A stretch of DNA of 64,000 bases from Aquimarina sp. BL5 (GCF_003443675.1 NZ_CP031963.1:186001-250000); one strand, 5' to 3'; positions 27,673 to 35,540 are shown, numbered from the stretch's first letter. Numbers and translations are program-made. The notes: generated from the sequence alone by a model not told the origin.

Positions 27673-27790
27673 CCTGCCCGCCTCTGGAGGGTATCGAGAA
27701 TAGCTTTTCGTGCACAAAATCCTATTCTCGATACACTTCTTACTTCGCTCGAAGTACTCGAATTGACGGGTTTCGAATAAAAAAATTAAA
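27673..27790. repeat. REP-like fragment with 13-bp hairpin
   Basis: This 360-bp gap without a gene (27546-27905) contains CCTGCCCGCCTCTGGAGGG, similar to an insert found in REPs at 48.8 and 59.6 kb. It is followed by GTATCGAGAATAG (27691-27703) pairing perfectly with CTATTCTCGATAC (27722-27734), then CGAAGTACTCGAATTGACGG. ORFs here are spurious. Confidence 0.55.
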
Positions 27791-27826
27791 ATGCATAACG
27801 GGTTGTAACAAAGATAACTTCCATAT

Positions 27827-27850
27827 CTAAACAGTGGTTTACAGGGGTGA
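27827..27850 (+). promoter_or_regulatory. Conserved upstream element, copy 1
   Basis: AAACAGTGGTTTACAGGGGTGA lies 56 bp before the ATG of the gene at 27906 and recurs, nearly unchanged, before its broken paralogues (32606, 33158). It may be part of the promoter or a leader. Confidence 0.45.
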
Positions 27851-27905
27851 CTGCTGTTTAAAATATTATTTACTTTGAATAACAAGAATTAGATAAAAGT
27901 AAATC

Positions 27906-28646
27906 ATGCCAATCATAACGATAAGTGAACATCTGGAGCATTATCATACGCTAAAAAGTAAATTTATTTCCCCTAGTAGTAAGATGGAAGTCTTAATGGA
28001 AGTGTGTTTGTATAAAAAGGTCATTAATACCGGTTTAGTAGAAAACGTAAAAAAGAAACCGGTAGTTGCATTCTATACTACAACCAATCGAACAGAAGTT
28101 CCAAAACGAGATTGGACACAACAAATGAAACAGGCAGCCTCTCGATATGCTCAGGAGTATCCTGTGATGGATTCGGGAAAAACATATTCTTTATTTGGTA
28201 AAATACTGTTTTCAACAACTATTATTGGCGTAGTTGGCGCATTTGCATTAATTTTTTATCTAGTGTATTTTGGTAACCCACAAGCTAAAATGAATATAGA
28301 AGAGTTTGTGTCCTTACCAGAAAAGGGAGACCGATATTATGGATTTATCAATCAAACTATAGATGACAGTCAAACCCCTTTCTTAGCACATGGATGGATC
28401 CAGATCGTGAATGTTAACCCTATAGATAGTACTTGTGTTTATGTAACAAGTACTAGTATTGGAGAGCTAACTTTCGATACTTTAGAAGCTGAACACACTA
28501 GTTTTTCGGATCAAGAAATTCAAGGAAAATTTAATTCAGATAAAAATGCGCAGAAGATTAGTATTATTTCACAAGATAAACGCTGGCGATTTAATTCCCA
28601 GGTAATGAGTAATAAAACTAAGAATTATAAAATTACTGCAGAATAG
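27906..28646 (+). CDS. Single-span membrane protein, intact member of a three-copy family
   Basis: 246 aa. A cytoplasmic N-terminal domain of about 95 residues (MPIITISEHLEHYHTLKSKF, KKPVVAFYTTTNRTEVPKRD) is followed by one membrane span (about 104-126, TTIIGVVGAFALIFYLVYFG). A beta-rich extracytoplasmic domain of about 115 residues follows. I do not recognise it. Two relatives of the N-terminal part lie at 32686 and 33235, both ending at or before the span, so only this copy looks functional. The DUF1266 gene starts 7 bp after its stop, indicating an operon. Confidence 0.65.
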   Translation: MPIITISEHLEHYHTLKSKFISPSSKMEVLMEVCLYKKVINTGLVENVKKKPVVAFYTTTNRTEVPKRDWTQQMKQAASRYAQEYPVMDSGKTYSLFGKILFSTTIIGVVGAFALIFYLVYFGNPQAKMNIEEFVSLPEKGDRYYGFINQTIDDSQTPFLAHGWIQIVNVNPIDSTCVYVTSTSIGELTFDTLEAEHTSFSDQEIQGKFNSDKNAQKISIISQDKRWRFNSQVMSNKTKNYKITAE

Positions 28647-28653
28647 ACCAAAT

Positions 28654-29769
28654 ATGGAATTATTACAGAACACTCCACTAAGTCGTAAAAACCCACCAAA
28701 AAATGACACGTTTTTACAAGCGTATCAAAATTTAGAATCTAATGCTAAGGTGGGCTTGTCAATACTAGGAACAGCTACACTATTTTTTCTTTTAGTAATC
28801 GGTATGGGGTTTTATGAGGTTTTTGGAAATCCTGCGAACGGTGATGGAATATCTATAAGTACGCTACTAGAACCCGATTTTATAGCGATTATTTTAGGAG
28901 TAGGAGTATCCATATTTTTTATACTATTTTTTCTGAATAAACAGCGAAAGTTAGCAATCAAAGAACAACAGGCATATTATACACTGGGAAATGTAAAGCC
29001 TTTGGATATAGATCAGAAAAAAGCAATACGGCTCAATCTGGTACACATGTTTTATTTTGGTGGTTGGTCGAATACTTTAGAGGTTTTTCCGTGTAATATT
29101 CGTCTGGGTAAACAAAAATTTAACCCGAAGACATTTGATATACAACATGATAAGTTATATCAACAATACTTAAACGAGGATTGGGGAGTCTTAAATAGAG
29201 ATCAATACACGGAGATGATAGGAAGACTGTTTGATGGAATGCATTCTAAATGGTTTGCTCAAGACATCCAATCTGATTCAGCAGGAGATATGATAAATCA
29301 GATCTCAGGGCTAACCAAAGTGGATAAGCAATATATACAAGATTGTGGAACGGTATTAAACAATAAGCCAAAGAAATTGATATGGGGATTTGATTTGTTT
29401 AGGGTGATTCCAATGAGTAGATGGGCTTTTATGTCAGGATATATTTCAGAAGAAGAGGCTTGGTCTAATATTTTAAAAGCTTCTGAGCTTATTTATTTCT
29501 TATTTGATAGTCATGAAGACTATTATGATAATTATCGCGTGGGTCATGCTTTTTGGAGTAACAATTTTGAGGCTTGCACAGATCGATTAGAGAAATGGAA
29601 AAACTTTAAAGAGCGTTGCGACTGGCCTTCTAAAAAGCTGGAATGGACAAAACCCGAAGCAATAGAATTGCCAGATAATATGAAGACTAATTTTGCAGAA
29701 CATCTTTCTGATATCCAAAAAGACAAACAAATAACACCCATAGGTTTTCGTAAGACAGAGGATGGGTAG
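28654..29769 (+). CDS. DUF1266-domain membrane protein
   Basis: 371 aa. Two membrane spans lie near 34-54 (GLSILGTATLFFLLVIGMGF) and 73-95 (AIILGVGVSIFFILFFLN). A cytoplasmic region follows in which GFDLFRVIPMSRWAFMSGYI, SEEEAWSNIL and FDSHEDYYDNYRVGHAFW match the DUF1266 pattern (W/F-D-x-R, M-x-R, Y-x-E-E-W, W-x-x-Y-x-x-x-Y-x-x-G). DUF1266 proteins are poorly characterised. Only 7 bp separate it from the upstream membrane protein, so the two are probably made together. Confidence 0.75.
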   Translation: MELLQNTPLSRKNPPKNDTFLQAYQNLESNAKVGLSILGTATLFFLLVIGMGFYEVFGNPANGDGISISTLLEPDFIAIILGVGVSIFFILFFLNKQRKLAIKEQQAYYTLGNVKPLDIDQKKAIRLNLVHMFYFGGWSNTLEVFPCNIRLGKQKFNPKTFDIQHDKLYQQYLNEDWGVLNRDQYTEMIGRLFDGMHSKWFAQDIQSDSAGDMINQISGLTKVDKQYIQDCGTVLNNKPKKLIWGFDLFRVIPMSRWAFMSGYISEEEAWSNILKASELIYFLFDSHEDYYDNYRVGHAFWSNNFEACTDRLEKWKNFKERCDWPSKKLEWTKPEAIELPDNMKTNFAEHLSDIQKDKQITPIGFRKTEDG

Positions 29770-29891
29770 GATTTACTACCGAGCACTTGGAGGTCTCGAA
29801 AGGTATAAGGTGCAAAAGGTTTAAATACAATTCCTAAACCGATACAGAAAAAAGATACTAAATAAAATGAATATCAAACCATAAATCAACA

Positions 29892-31052
29892 ATGTCAAAT
29901 ACAAAGAAGAAAGCATATCAGATATTAGTAATTAGTACATGTATTGTTGCGCTATTTGTTAGTTTTATTTTTTTGAAATCTAGGTATGATACTAATAAGG
30001 AGGCTAAGATTACTAAGCTTAAAGCTAAAAAAGATGTGATTCAGGATTTGGACTATCAATATGCAAAACTAAAATATGCAGCTAGGGATTGGAGTACTTT
30101 ATATGCTAAAATAACTACAGTACATAACAGAGATACTATAGAACATCCTAAATATACTGTGGCAGACTTACCCTTTAAACATTCTGATATAGTGAGGTTT
30201 TGGGATCGATTTGAAGAAGATGTATACATCCGAAATTATGTAACAGATGAAGCATACCTATCAGAAATATATAAGGTAGGGGACACATTACGTAATGTTT
30301 CTAAGGTGTATAAAGTTAAAAATAAAATATCAGAATATTTAGAATCACTAAATATGGCCTACACAGGTATTCTAAATAACGCGTCGAAGACAGATAGTGT
30401 TTCTAAGTATTCTTCAAGAAGCGACCCAAAATTTGGAACTTATTTTTACTATTTGGAGAAAATTGATCGTGCATATTATGAATTGTTATCCGAGCATTAT
30501 CCAACAGCGTTACACAATCTAATCTACGGTACTAAGAAATTCGAAAAAGATGCTGTTAACAATTTAATAAGTAGGCAAATACAAGAATTAAATACTCAAT
30601 GGCGATACTCAAAGAATCGGGAAATGAAGGAGTTCAAAAAGCATATGAAAGCGTATTTAGGTGTCGAAAAAGATTCTCTGAATACCTATATTCTTAAAAA
30701 GAATGATAGTAAATTATTATTGTTAGTAAAAACATTGCAATTTAAAGAAGACGACAACTTAGCATTGAAAAAAGCATATCTCGAAGCACTAACAGAGGGT
30801 TTTCATCTTATTAGGGATCAGTATACAAAAGAAATATATATTTATCTGGAATTTTTTAATGAGGAAACTTATTATATTGATAGGTGGGTAAAAACACCTA
30901 ATGAAGCGTATTCTAGGGTAGATGATCTTGATAATGTCTCTAGAATACTATCAAATTTCTATGAAGTGGATGCGTATCAATATTATATCAAAGGATCTTT
31001 TCCAATATTAGATGTTTGGTATCCTAATTATAAAGCCTTTACAGTAGAATAG
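29892..31052 (+). CDS. Membrane-anchored hypothetical protein, 386 aa
   Basis: One N-terminal span (about 9-28, ILVISTCIVALFVSFIFLKS) and a short coiled segment (TKLKAKKDVIQDLDYQYAK), then a helical soluble domain rich in Lys, Tyr and Asp. The C-terminal part has FHLIRDQYTKEIYIYLEFFN and DVWYPNYKAF. I do not recognise it. The orientation is probably N-in with the large domain outside the cytoplasm. It sits in a run of unknown envelope proteins between 25.6 and 31.7 kb and is followed 25 bp later by another secreted protein gene. Confidence 0.6.
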   Translation: MSNTKKKAYQILVISTCIVALFVSFIFLKSRYDTNKEAKITKLKAKKDVIQDLDYQYAKLKYAARDWSTLYAKITTVHNRDTIEHPKYTVADLPFKHSDIVRFWDRFEEDVYIRNYVTDEAYLSEIYKVGDTLRNVSKVYKVKNKISEYLESLNMAYTGILNNASKTDSVSKYSSRSDPKFGTYFYYLEKIDRAYYELLSEHYPTALHNLIYGTKKFEKDAVNNLISRQIQELNTQWRYSKNREMKEFKKHMKAYLGVEKDSLNTYILKKNDSKLLLLVKTLQFKEDDNLALKKAYLEALTEGFHLIRDQYTKEIYIYLEFFNEETYYIDRWVKTPNEAYSRVDDLDNVSRILSNFYEVDAYQYYIKGSFPILDVWYPNYKAFTVE

Positions 31053-31077
31053 TAATGTATATGTAAAATACTGCGTG

Positions 31078-31710
31078 ATGAGAAAATTATCAAAAATTTT
31101 TGTATTCTTAATGATCAGTCTTCTATGGATCATTCCTTTCTATGGACAAGAAAGAAAATTTGATACAGTTATTATAAAAAGGCAAAACTATAGCAATGAT
31201 TATGAGGTAGATACTTTGTTGGTTCAGAAAGATGCTATGAGGAGTAACCAAGTTTTAGTAGGAACTATGTTGCTTAAAGACTCTAGAAAGTTAAGTAGAC
31301 TTTCTTTAAATGGGGTAGAAGCACTTAGTTTTAAAATGATAGATACTTGTGATGAAGGGCGTGAAGAAGAGTCATCAGGAGATGAAACGCTAGAAGAAGA
31401 TATATTAGTATTCAATGCATCTAATCGTTATACTAAGTTACACGAGAATATTACTCGGATATGGCGAAAGGATAACTTACTCTTCATTGATGTTCAATTG
31501 GTTTCTAATTGCTGTAACGATTTTTTAGGTGAAGCCGATGTACGTGGAGATATGATTCAGTTGGGTTATATAGATTATGGCGGCAATTGTTCATGTCATT
31601 GTACATATCATCTTAGATATGAGTTTGATATAACAAATATAGATGCTAACAAGGATTTAAAGTATATAGGTTTCACTGAAGAAAATAGGAGAAAAATCCC
31701 AAGGTTATAA
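31078..31710 (+). CDS. Secreted hypothetical protein, 210 aa
   Basis: Start chosen at the ATG at 31078, one codon after a GTG. Signal peptide MRKLSKIFVFLMISLLWIIP is followed by FYGQ. The mature protein is beta-rich and has a Cys cluster, SNCCNDFLGEA and GNCSCHCTYHLRYE, that could bind metal or form disulphides, plus an acidic stretch DEGREEESSGDETLEEDI. No family recognised. It probably shares a transcript with the preceding gene (25-bp gap). A REP array begins 34 bp after the stop. Confidence 0.6.
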   Translation: MRKLSKIFVFLMISLLWIIPFYGQERKFDTVIIKRQNYSNDYEVDTLLVQKDAMRSNQVLVGTMLLKDSRKLSRLSLNGVEALSFKMIDTCDEGREEESSGDETLEEDILVFNASNRYTKLHENITRIWRKDNLLFIDVQLVSNCCNDFLGEADVRGDMIQLGYIDYGGNCSCHCTYHLRYEFDITNIDANKDLKYIGFTEENRRKIPRL

Positions 31711-31744
31711 CTTTTTTGTGCTTATAGAAAAAGAAGGTGTGGTA

Positions 31745-31904
31745 AATGGGTCTTCGAGAGCCTCAGTCCTCGGATGTTCGAACTCTGAACTGAATTCCGA
31801 ACCCTGAGGCTCTCGAAGGTTGAGGTGTCACACTGAGCTTGCCGAAGTACGGCCCTCGGACGCAACCGAACCCTGAGGTTCTCGAAGGGTGAATTCGTAA
31901 GGTA
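31745..31904. repeat. REP-like array upstream of GIY-YIG copy 1
   Basis: CTTCGAGAGCCTCAG (31752-31766) pairs perfectly with CTGAGGCTCTCGAAG (31804-31818). TGTCACACTGAGCTTGCCGAAG and GAGGTTCTCGAAGGGTGAA follow. These are the building blocks of every REP array in this window. Confidence 0.85.
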
Positions 31905-31957
31905 ACAATTGCTTTATTGTTGACACATAGTAATATGAATACCTTACTATCATAAGT

Positions 31958-32248
31958 ATGACGGGATATATGTACATATTAGAATGTAGTGACGGCAGTT
32001 ACTATACAGGAAGTACAAAAGATTTAGATAAGAGATTGCAGCAACACCAAAATGGAGAAGGAGCGAATCATACAAAAAAACGATTACCGGTTAGGTTAAT
32101 ATATTACGAACAATATGACAGAATCGATACTGCATTCTATCGAGAGAAACAAGTACAAGGATGGAGCAGAGCAAAAAAGGAAGCGTTGATGAATGGGGAT
32201 TTGAATACGTTGCCAGGATTGTCAATGGCTTATCGTGATATTAGGTGA
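31958..32248 (+). CDS. GIY-YIG nuclease, single domain, copy 1
   Basis: 96-aa protein that is one GIY-YIG domain: MTGYMYILECSDGSYYTGST carries the YIL...YTG form of the motif. Arg26 in KRLQQHQNGEGANHTKKRLP, Glu63 within REKQVQGWSRAKKEALM and the intervening Tyr and His residues complete the usual catalytic set. It is most like the URI/UPF0213/SLX1-type single-domain proteins. It differs from copy 2 at four residues. A 53-bp leader upstream is also shared. The stop codon lies inside a hairpin. The tight link with REP arrays suggests a role in copying or cutting those repeats, by analogy with RAYT transposases and gammaproteobacterial REPs, but this is inference. Confidence 0.9.
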   Translation: MTGYMYILECSDGSYYTGSTKDLDKRLQQHQNGEGANHTKKRLPVRLIYYEQYDRIDTAFYREKQVQGWSRAKKEALMNGDLNTLPGLSMAYRDIR

Positions 32249-32268
32249 CTGAGGCTCTCGAAGTCACC
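32244..32268 (+). repeat. Boundary hairpin at GIY-YIG stop codon, copy 1
   Basis: GGTGACT-gaggctctcga-AGTCACC is a perfect 7-bp stem overlapping the TGA stop (32246-32248). Identical copies sit at 34051-34075 and, without the gene, at 52842-52866. Confidence 0.8.
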
Positions 32269-32545
32269 GGGTTTCGAGTGGCTCAACCCTCGGGGAACGA
32301 TATTTTTGAACACCACGTATTCCCGAACCCTGAGCGTAGTCGAAGGGTAATAGCAGGGTGAGACTTCGAGAGCCTCAGTCTCCAATAATAAACCGAAGGG
32401 TGATGCTCCCGAACCCTGACCGGATTTCGACTACGCGGCTGCTGAGTTTATCTAAGTACAATCCTCGGAGTGCGAACCCTGAGGTGATATGCTGAGCCTG
32501 TCGAAGTGCTCTCGAAGGGTGAGTTTATTTACACGAAGTTCGTCG
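32269..32545. repeat. REP-like array downstream of GIY-YIG copy 1
   Basis: Alternating TTCGAGTGGCTCAACCCTCG, CCCGAACCCTGAGCGTAGTC, CTTCGAGAGCCTCAGTCTCC and GCTGAGCCTGTCGAAGTGCT units in both orientations. ORFs translated from it are spurious. Confidence 0.8.
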
Positions 32546-32605
32546 AAAGGTCAAAAGTTCTTCAATACCCTAATTGTAAAGGGGAAATTTTCTTATATAA
32601 ATTTT

Positions 32606-32628
32606 AAAACAGTGGTTTTCAGGGGTGA
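32606..32628 (+). promoter_or_regulatory. Conserved upstream element, copy 2
   Basis: AAAACAGTGGTTTTCAGGGGTGA, nearly identical to 27827-27850, about 58 bp before the ATG of the truncated paralogue at 32686. Confidence 0.45.
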
Positions 32629-32685
32629 TTTTATCCTACAGAATTCTTTATTTTGTTTTGTAATATTTATCAATACCCCCAAAGT

Positions 32686-33033
32686 ATGCAAATATCAAGA
32701 CCTACAGAACATGTTCAGCCTTATAAAACTTTAAAAACTCAATTTGTTTCACCATATAACAAAAGGGAAGTTTTATTAGAAGTACGTATGCATAAAAAGA
32801 TCATAAACAATGGTTTTGGAACAAAAATACTGAAGCAACCAATTGTTACGTTTCACACCACTACAGATCAAGCTGTGATTCCTGAAAGGTATTGGACAGA
32901 TCAAATGATCAAAGCAGTGGATGCGTATGCTAATGAATATCCTGTAATGGATACTATAAAAAGACATTCAATAGTCAGCAAGATACTTTCTTCTATAAGT
33001 AATGTATGGGTATCTTTGATGCCTGTTCATTGA
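32686..33033 (+). pseudogene. Truncated paralogue of the membrane protein at 27906
   Basis: Open frame of 115 aa from MQISRPTEHVQPYKTLKTQF, aligned with residues 1-100 of the intact gene: KTQFVSPYNKREVLLEVRMHKKIIN matches KSKFISPSSKMEVLMEVCLYKKVIN position by position (key residues F-SP-EVL-EV-KK-IN). VTFHTTTDQAVIPERYWTDQ matches VAFYTTTNRTEVPKRDWTQQ. It loses similarity where the membrane span should start and ends in LMPVH, so the span and outer domain are missing. The frame is otherwise uninterrupted, so a short soluble protein could still be made. Confidence 0.7.
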
Positions 33034-33157
33034 TTTTGTATTCCTATAATTTTAGCATATAATAATCTATCGTCCATATAACGTAATCGTTATCCATTTC
33101 ATAAAAAGAATGTAGATGGCATAAAGGCCGCTGTAAACCAAAATAATTTGTGGTAAA

Positions 33158-33184
33158 TAACAATGGTTTTTAGTGGTAGGGATC
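33158..33184 (+). promoter_or_regulatory. Conserved upstream element, copy 3 (degenerate)
   Basis: CAATGGTTTTTAGTGGTAGGGAT resembles AAACAGTGGTTTTCAGGGGTGA and lies about 50 bp before the ATG of the broken paralogue at 33235. Confidence 0.35.
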
Positions 33185-33234
33185 GTTCTAAATAGTTTTA
33201 CTTTTCGATATTATTGATTTATATAAAAGTAGCA

Positions 33235-33519
33235 ATGCCGATTTTTACAATCAGTGAGCGTTTAGTACAGTATCAAACACTTAAAAATCAATTCGTATCT
33301 CCATACAATGATATGGAAGTTTGAATACATAAAAAATTCATAAACAAAGGTTTGGCTCGGAATATAAATAAGAAACCCGTAATAGTTTTTTATCAGACCA
33401 CGGATCAAATAGAAATCCCTAAAAAAGATTGGATGCAGCAAATGAAAAAAACGGCTGCAGCATATGCTAAAACCTATCCGGTTACAGATGCAGGAAAAAG
33501 ATACTCAATATTTGATAAA
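33235..33519 (+). pseudogene. Broken paralogue of the membrane protein, cut off by a REP array
   Basis: ATG at 33235 gives MPIFTISERLVQYQTLKNQF, close to the intact gene's start, but a stop follows after NDMEV. Compared with the paralogues a short stretch is missing at that point (EVLLEVRMHKK has become EV-stop-IHKK). The frame reopens and continues through VIVFYQTTDQIEIPKKDWMQ to GKRYSIFDK, then enters REP sequence at 33522. The membrane span and C-terminal domain are gone. The REP/GIY-YIG unit therefore lies exactly where the gene is cut off. Confidence 0.8.
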
Positions 33520-33521
33520 TA

Positions 33522-33706
33522 CGGGCTTCGACTACGCGGATGCTGAGCTTGCCGAAGTACAGCCCTCGGAAGTAACCGAACCCTGAGCTGTCACACTGAG
33601 CCTGTCGAAGTGGTAGCCGAAGGGTGATTCTAGTTGAACCGGGTTTCGAGAGCCTCAACCCTCGGACGCAACCGAACCCTGAGGTTCTCGAAGGGTGAAT
33701 TCGTAA
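33522..33706. repeat. REP-like array upstream of GIY-YIG copy 2
   Basis: Begins CGGGCTTCGACTACGCGGAT inside the broken paralogue, then CCGAAGTACAGCCCTCGG, TGTCACACTGAGCCTGTCG, TTTCGAGAGCCTCAACCCTC and GAGGTTCTCGAAGGGTGAA. Confidence 0.85.
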
Positions 33707-33764
33707 GGTAACAATTGCTTTATTTTTGACACATAATACTATAAATACCTTACTATCATAAAGT

Positions 33765-34055
33765 ATGACGGGATATATGTACATATTAGAATGTAGTGAC
33801 GGCAGTTACTATACAGGAAGTACAAAAGATTTAGATAAGAGATTGCAGCAACACCAAAATGGAGAAGGAGCGAATCATACAAAAAAACGATTACCTATTA
33901 GGTTATTATACTACGAACAATATGACAGAATCGATACTGCATTCTATCGAGAGAAACAAGTACAAGGATGGAGCAGAGCAAAAAAGGAAGCGTTGATTAA
34001 TGGGGATTTGGATACGTTGCCAGGATTGTCAATGGCTTATCGTGATATTAGGTGA
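33765..34055 (+). CDS. GIY-YIG nuclease, single domain, copy 2
   Basis: 96 aa, identical to copy 1 except for Val/Ile and Ile/Leu in RLPIRLLYYEQ, Met/Ile in EALING and Asn/Asp in DLDTLPG. All four are conservative and none touches the YIL/YTG motif, the Arg in KRLQQH or the Glu in YREKQVQGW. Both copies therefore look functional and under purifying selection or very young. Its upstream leader, from GAATTCGTAAGGTAACAATT, is shared with copy 1 and may hold a promoter. The stop codon overlaps the boundary hairpin at 34051-34075. Confidence 0.9.
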   Translation: MTGYMYILECSDGSYYTGSTKDLDKRLQQHQNGEGANHTKKRLPIRLLYYEQYDRIDTAFYREKQVQGWSRAKKEALINGDLDTLPGLSMAYRDIR

Positions 34056-34075
34056 CTGAGGCTCTCGAAGTCACC
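34051..34075 (+). repeat. Boundary hairpin at GIY-YIG stop codon, copy 2
   Basis: GGTGACT-gaggctctcga-AGTCACC, identical to copy 1 and overlapping the TGA of the GIY-YIG gene. Confidence 0.8.
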
Positions 34076-34082
34076 GGGTTTC

Positions 34083-34545
34083 GACTCCGCGGATGAAGAG
34101 CCTTCCGGGCTTGGAGAACCTCAGCCCTCGGAAGCAATCGAACCCTGATGTGATATATCGAACCCTTAGGTGTCACACTGAGTGTCACATTGAGCTTGTC
34201 GAAATGCGGTCGAAGTGCACTCGAAGGGTGACGAATCGGGTTTCGAGTGCCTCAACCCTCGTGGATGAGAATACTTCCGAACCCTGAGTATTCCCGAACC
34301 CTGAGGTTCTCGAAGTGCTCTCGAAGGGTGACGAATTGGGTTTCGAGAGCCTCAACCCTCGGGAAACGATATTTTTGAACACCATGTATTTTCGAACCCT
34401 GAGGTGATATGCTGAGCCTGTCGAAGTGCTCTCGAAGGGTGGTGAACCGGACTTCGAGAGCCTCAGCCCTCGGACGTAACCGAACCCTGAGGTGATATGC
34501 TGAGCCTGTCGAAGTGCTCTCGAAGGGTGAAATGGCTAAGGGTGA
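34083..34545. repeat. REP-like array downstream of GIY-YIG copy 2
   Basis: About 460 bp of at least four TTCGAGTGCCTCAACCCTCG / CGAACCCTGAGGTTCTCGAA pairs, with GATATGCTGAGCCTGTCGAAGTGCTCTCGAAGGGTG occurring in near-identical form at two places. The remaining 34546-35021 has no gene that I can support; an ORF at 34617-34970 runs into a REP. Confidence 0.85.
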
Positions 34546-34908
34546 CACAACGCCAGTATATCTCAAACCTTAGCCAATAGCACTGTCAGTATCCATCGAA
34601 TGAGTAATTGTAAAAAATGAAATCAAAAACGTATCCATATATAAAGAAAGCGTTTGTAAATGATTGTAATGTAGCGTTTTATATAGAGGTCAGTATGTCA
34701 GTAGTGATTTTGTGGTATTTGTGTATTGATAATTTTTTATGTAAAACATTAGATAGTAATCAATTAAATTTAAAATTTAACAGAATATTATTAATAAAAA
34801 TACGGAATCTTAAAATTATCGGTATTGTAATTGACCATATAGCAACTCAAATGAATGTTAAACTCAATCTGGATACAATAGTTTTATATACAGAACTTCT
34901 TTGTCACA

Positions 34909-34965
34909 CTGAGCCTGTCGAAGTGTACAATGATCCTAGGTCTTGTCGGTCTTCGACAGGCTCAG
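34909..34965. repeat. Inverted REP pair (REPIN-like)
   Basis: CTGAGCCTGTCGAAG (34909-34923) and CTTCGACAGGCTCAG (34951-34965) are perfect 15-bp complements around a 27-base loop. TGTCA and TGACA flank the outside. Confidence 0.8.
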
Positions 34966-35021
34966 ACTGACATACTGAAATAGTAAAATAAATTGATCCA
35001 GATTATTAAAACAAATGAAGT

Positions 35022-35540
35022 ATGAGTAATGTATTAAACAACCGATTATCGGTAACCGTAGATCCAGCAGCGATCACAGAAGTAAAAAACAGAATTGAGG
35101 AAATCAATACACTGTTACCATTTTTAACAGGATTGACTAAAGACGAGCGTAGGACGCTCCCTAAGATCAATCGTAGTAACAAAATCTTTGTAGAAGATAC
35201 ACTAGATAGTATGCGCCAAAACGGAGATATTCTACCCAATTTTATCAATGTAGAAGAGGTAGATAAAGATTATGCGTTATACAATGAGCTAAAGGTTTTA
35301 GCACTAGAGTTAGCAGAATTATCAGAAAAGGTAAACGATACGAGAATCTTGGCTGGATCCGAAGCCTATAGCACTTCTTTATTAGCCTATAAGATGTTTG
35401 GTGTGGCGGCTAGTAGCGGTGTAGCAGGAGCAGAGGCGTTACATAGCAGACTAAAAGAACGATTTGCGAATAGCCCGAGTACCACAGAAGAGGATATACC
35501 GGATCAAACCGATCAGGGTACGGATGGTAGTACGGAATGA
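35022..35540 (+). CDS. Hypothetical soluble helical protein, 172 aa
   Basis: No signal peptide or membrane span. The start MSNVLNNRLSVTVDPAAITE leads into a mainly helical protein (VKNRIEEINTLLPFLTGLTK, ALYNELKVLALELAELSEKV), with a glycine/alanine patch MFGVAASSGVAGAEALHSRL and a polar acidic tail (STTEEDIPDQTDQGTDGSTE). I do not recognise the family. It sits alone between two REP arrays, with REP sequence beginning directly after its stop codon, so it could be cargo of, or survivor in, the repeat region. The tail may be a flexible terminal segment. Confidence 0.65.
   Translation: MSNVLNNRLSVTVDPAAITEVKNRIEEINTLLPFLTGLTKDERRTLPKINRSNKIFVEDTLDSMRQNGDILPNFINVEEVDKDYALYNELKVLALELAELSEKVNDTRILAGSEAYSTSLLAYKMFGVAASSGVAGAEALHSRLKERFANSPSTTEEDIPDQTDQGTDGSTE

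Larger units (their letters stand above)
31852..32275 (+). mobile_element. GIY-YIG/REP unit, copy 1
   Basis: About 425 bp nearly identical to 33659-34082. It runs from CTCGGACGCAACCGAACCCT through the GIY-YIG gene to the hairpin GGTGACT...AGTCACC and CGGGTTTCGA. REP sequence lies on both sides of the gene in both copies, so gene and repeats were copied together. Calling it mobile is inference from the duplication. Confidence 0.6.
33659..34082 (+). mobile_element. GIY-YIG/REP unit, copy 2
   Basis: Second copy of 31852-32275, 1.8 kb away and in the same orientation. Differences are a few substitutions and one extra base near the start codon. The recent age of the duplication is inferred from this identity. 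Confidence 0.6.

Noticed and set aside
32489..32734. 81-aa ORF starting MLSLSKCSRRVS
   Set aside because: The start is REP sequence read in frame, and it overlaps the better-supported paralogue at 32686.
34617..34970. 117-aa ORF as a gene
   Set aside because: Its C-terminus, LCHTEPVEV..., is a translated REP palindrome, codon composition is poor and no upstream signal is seen. Kept as intergenic.
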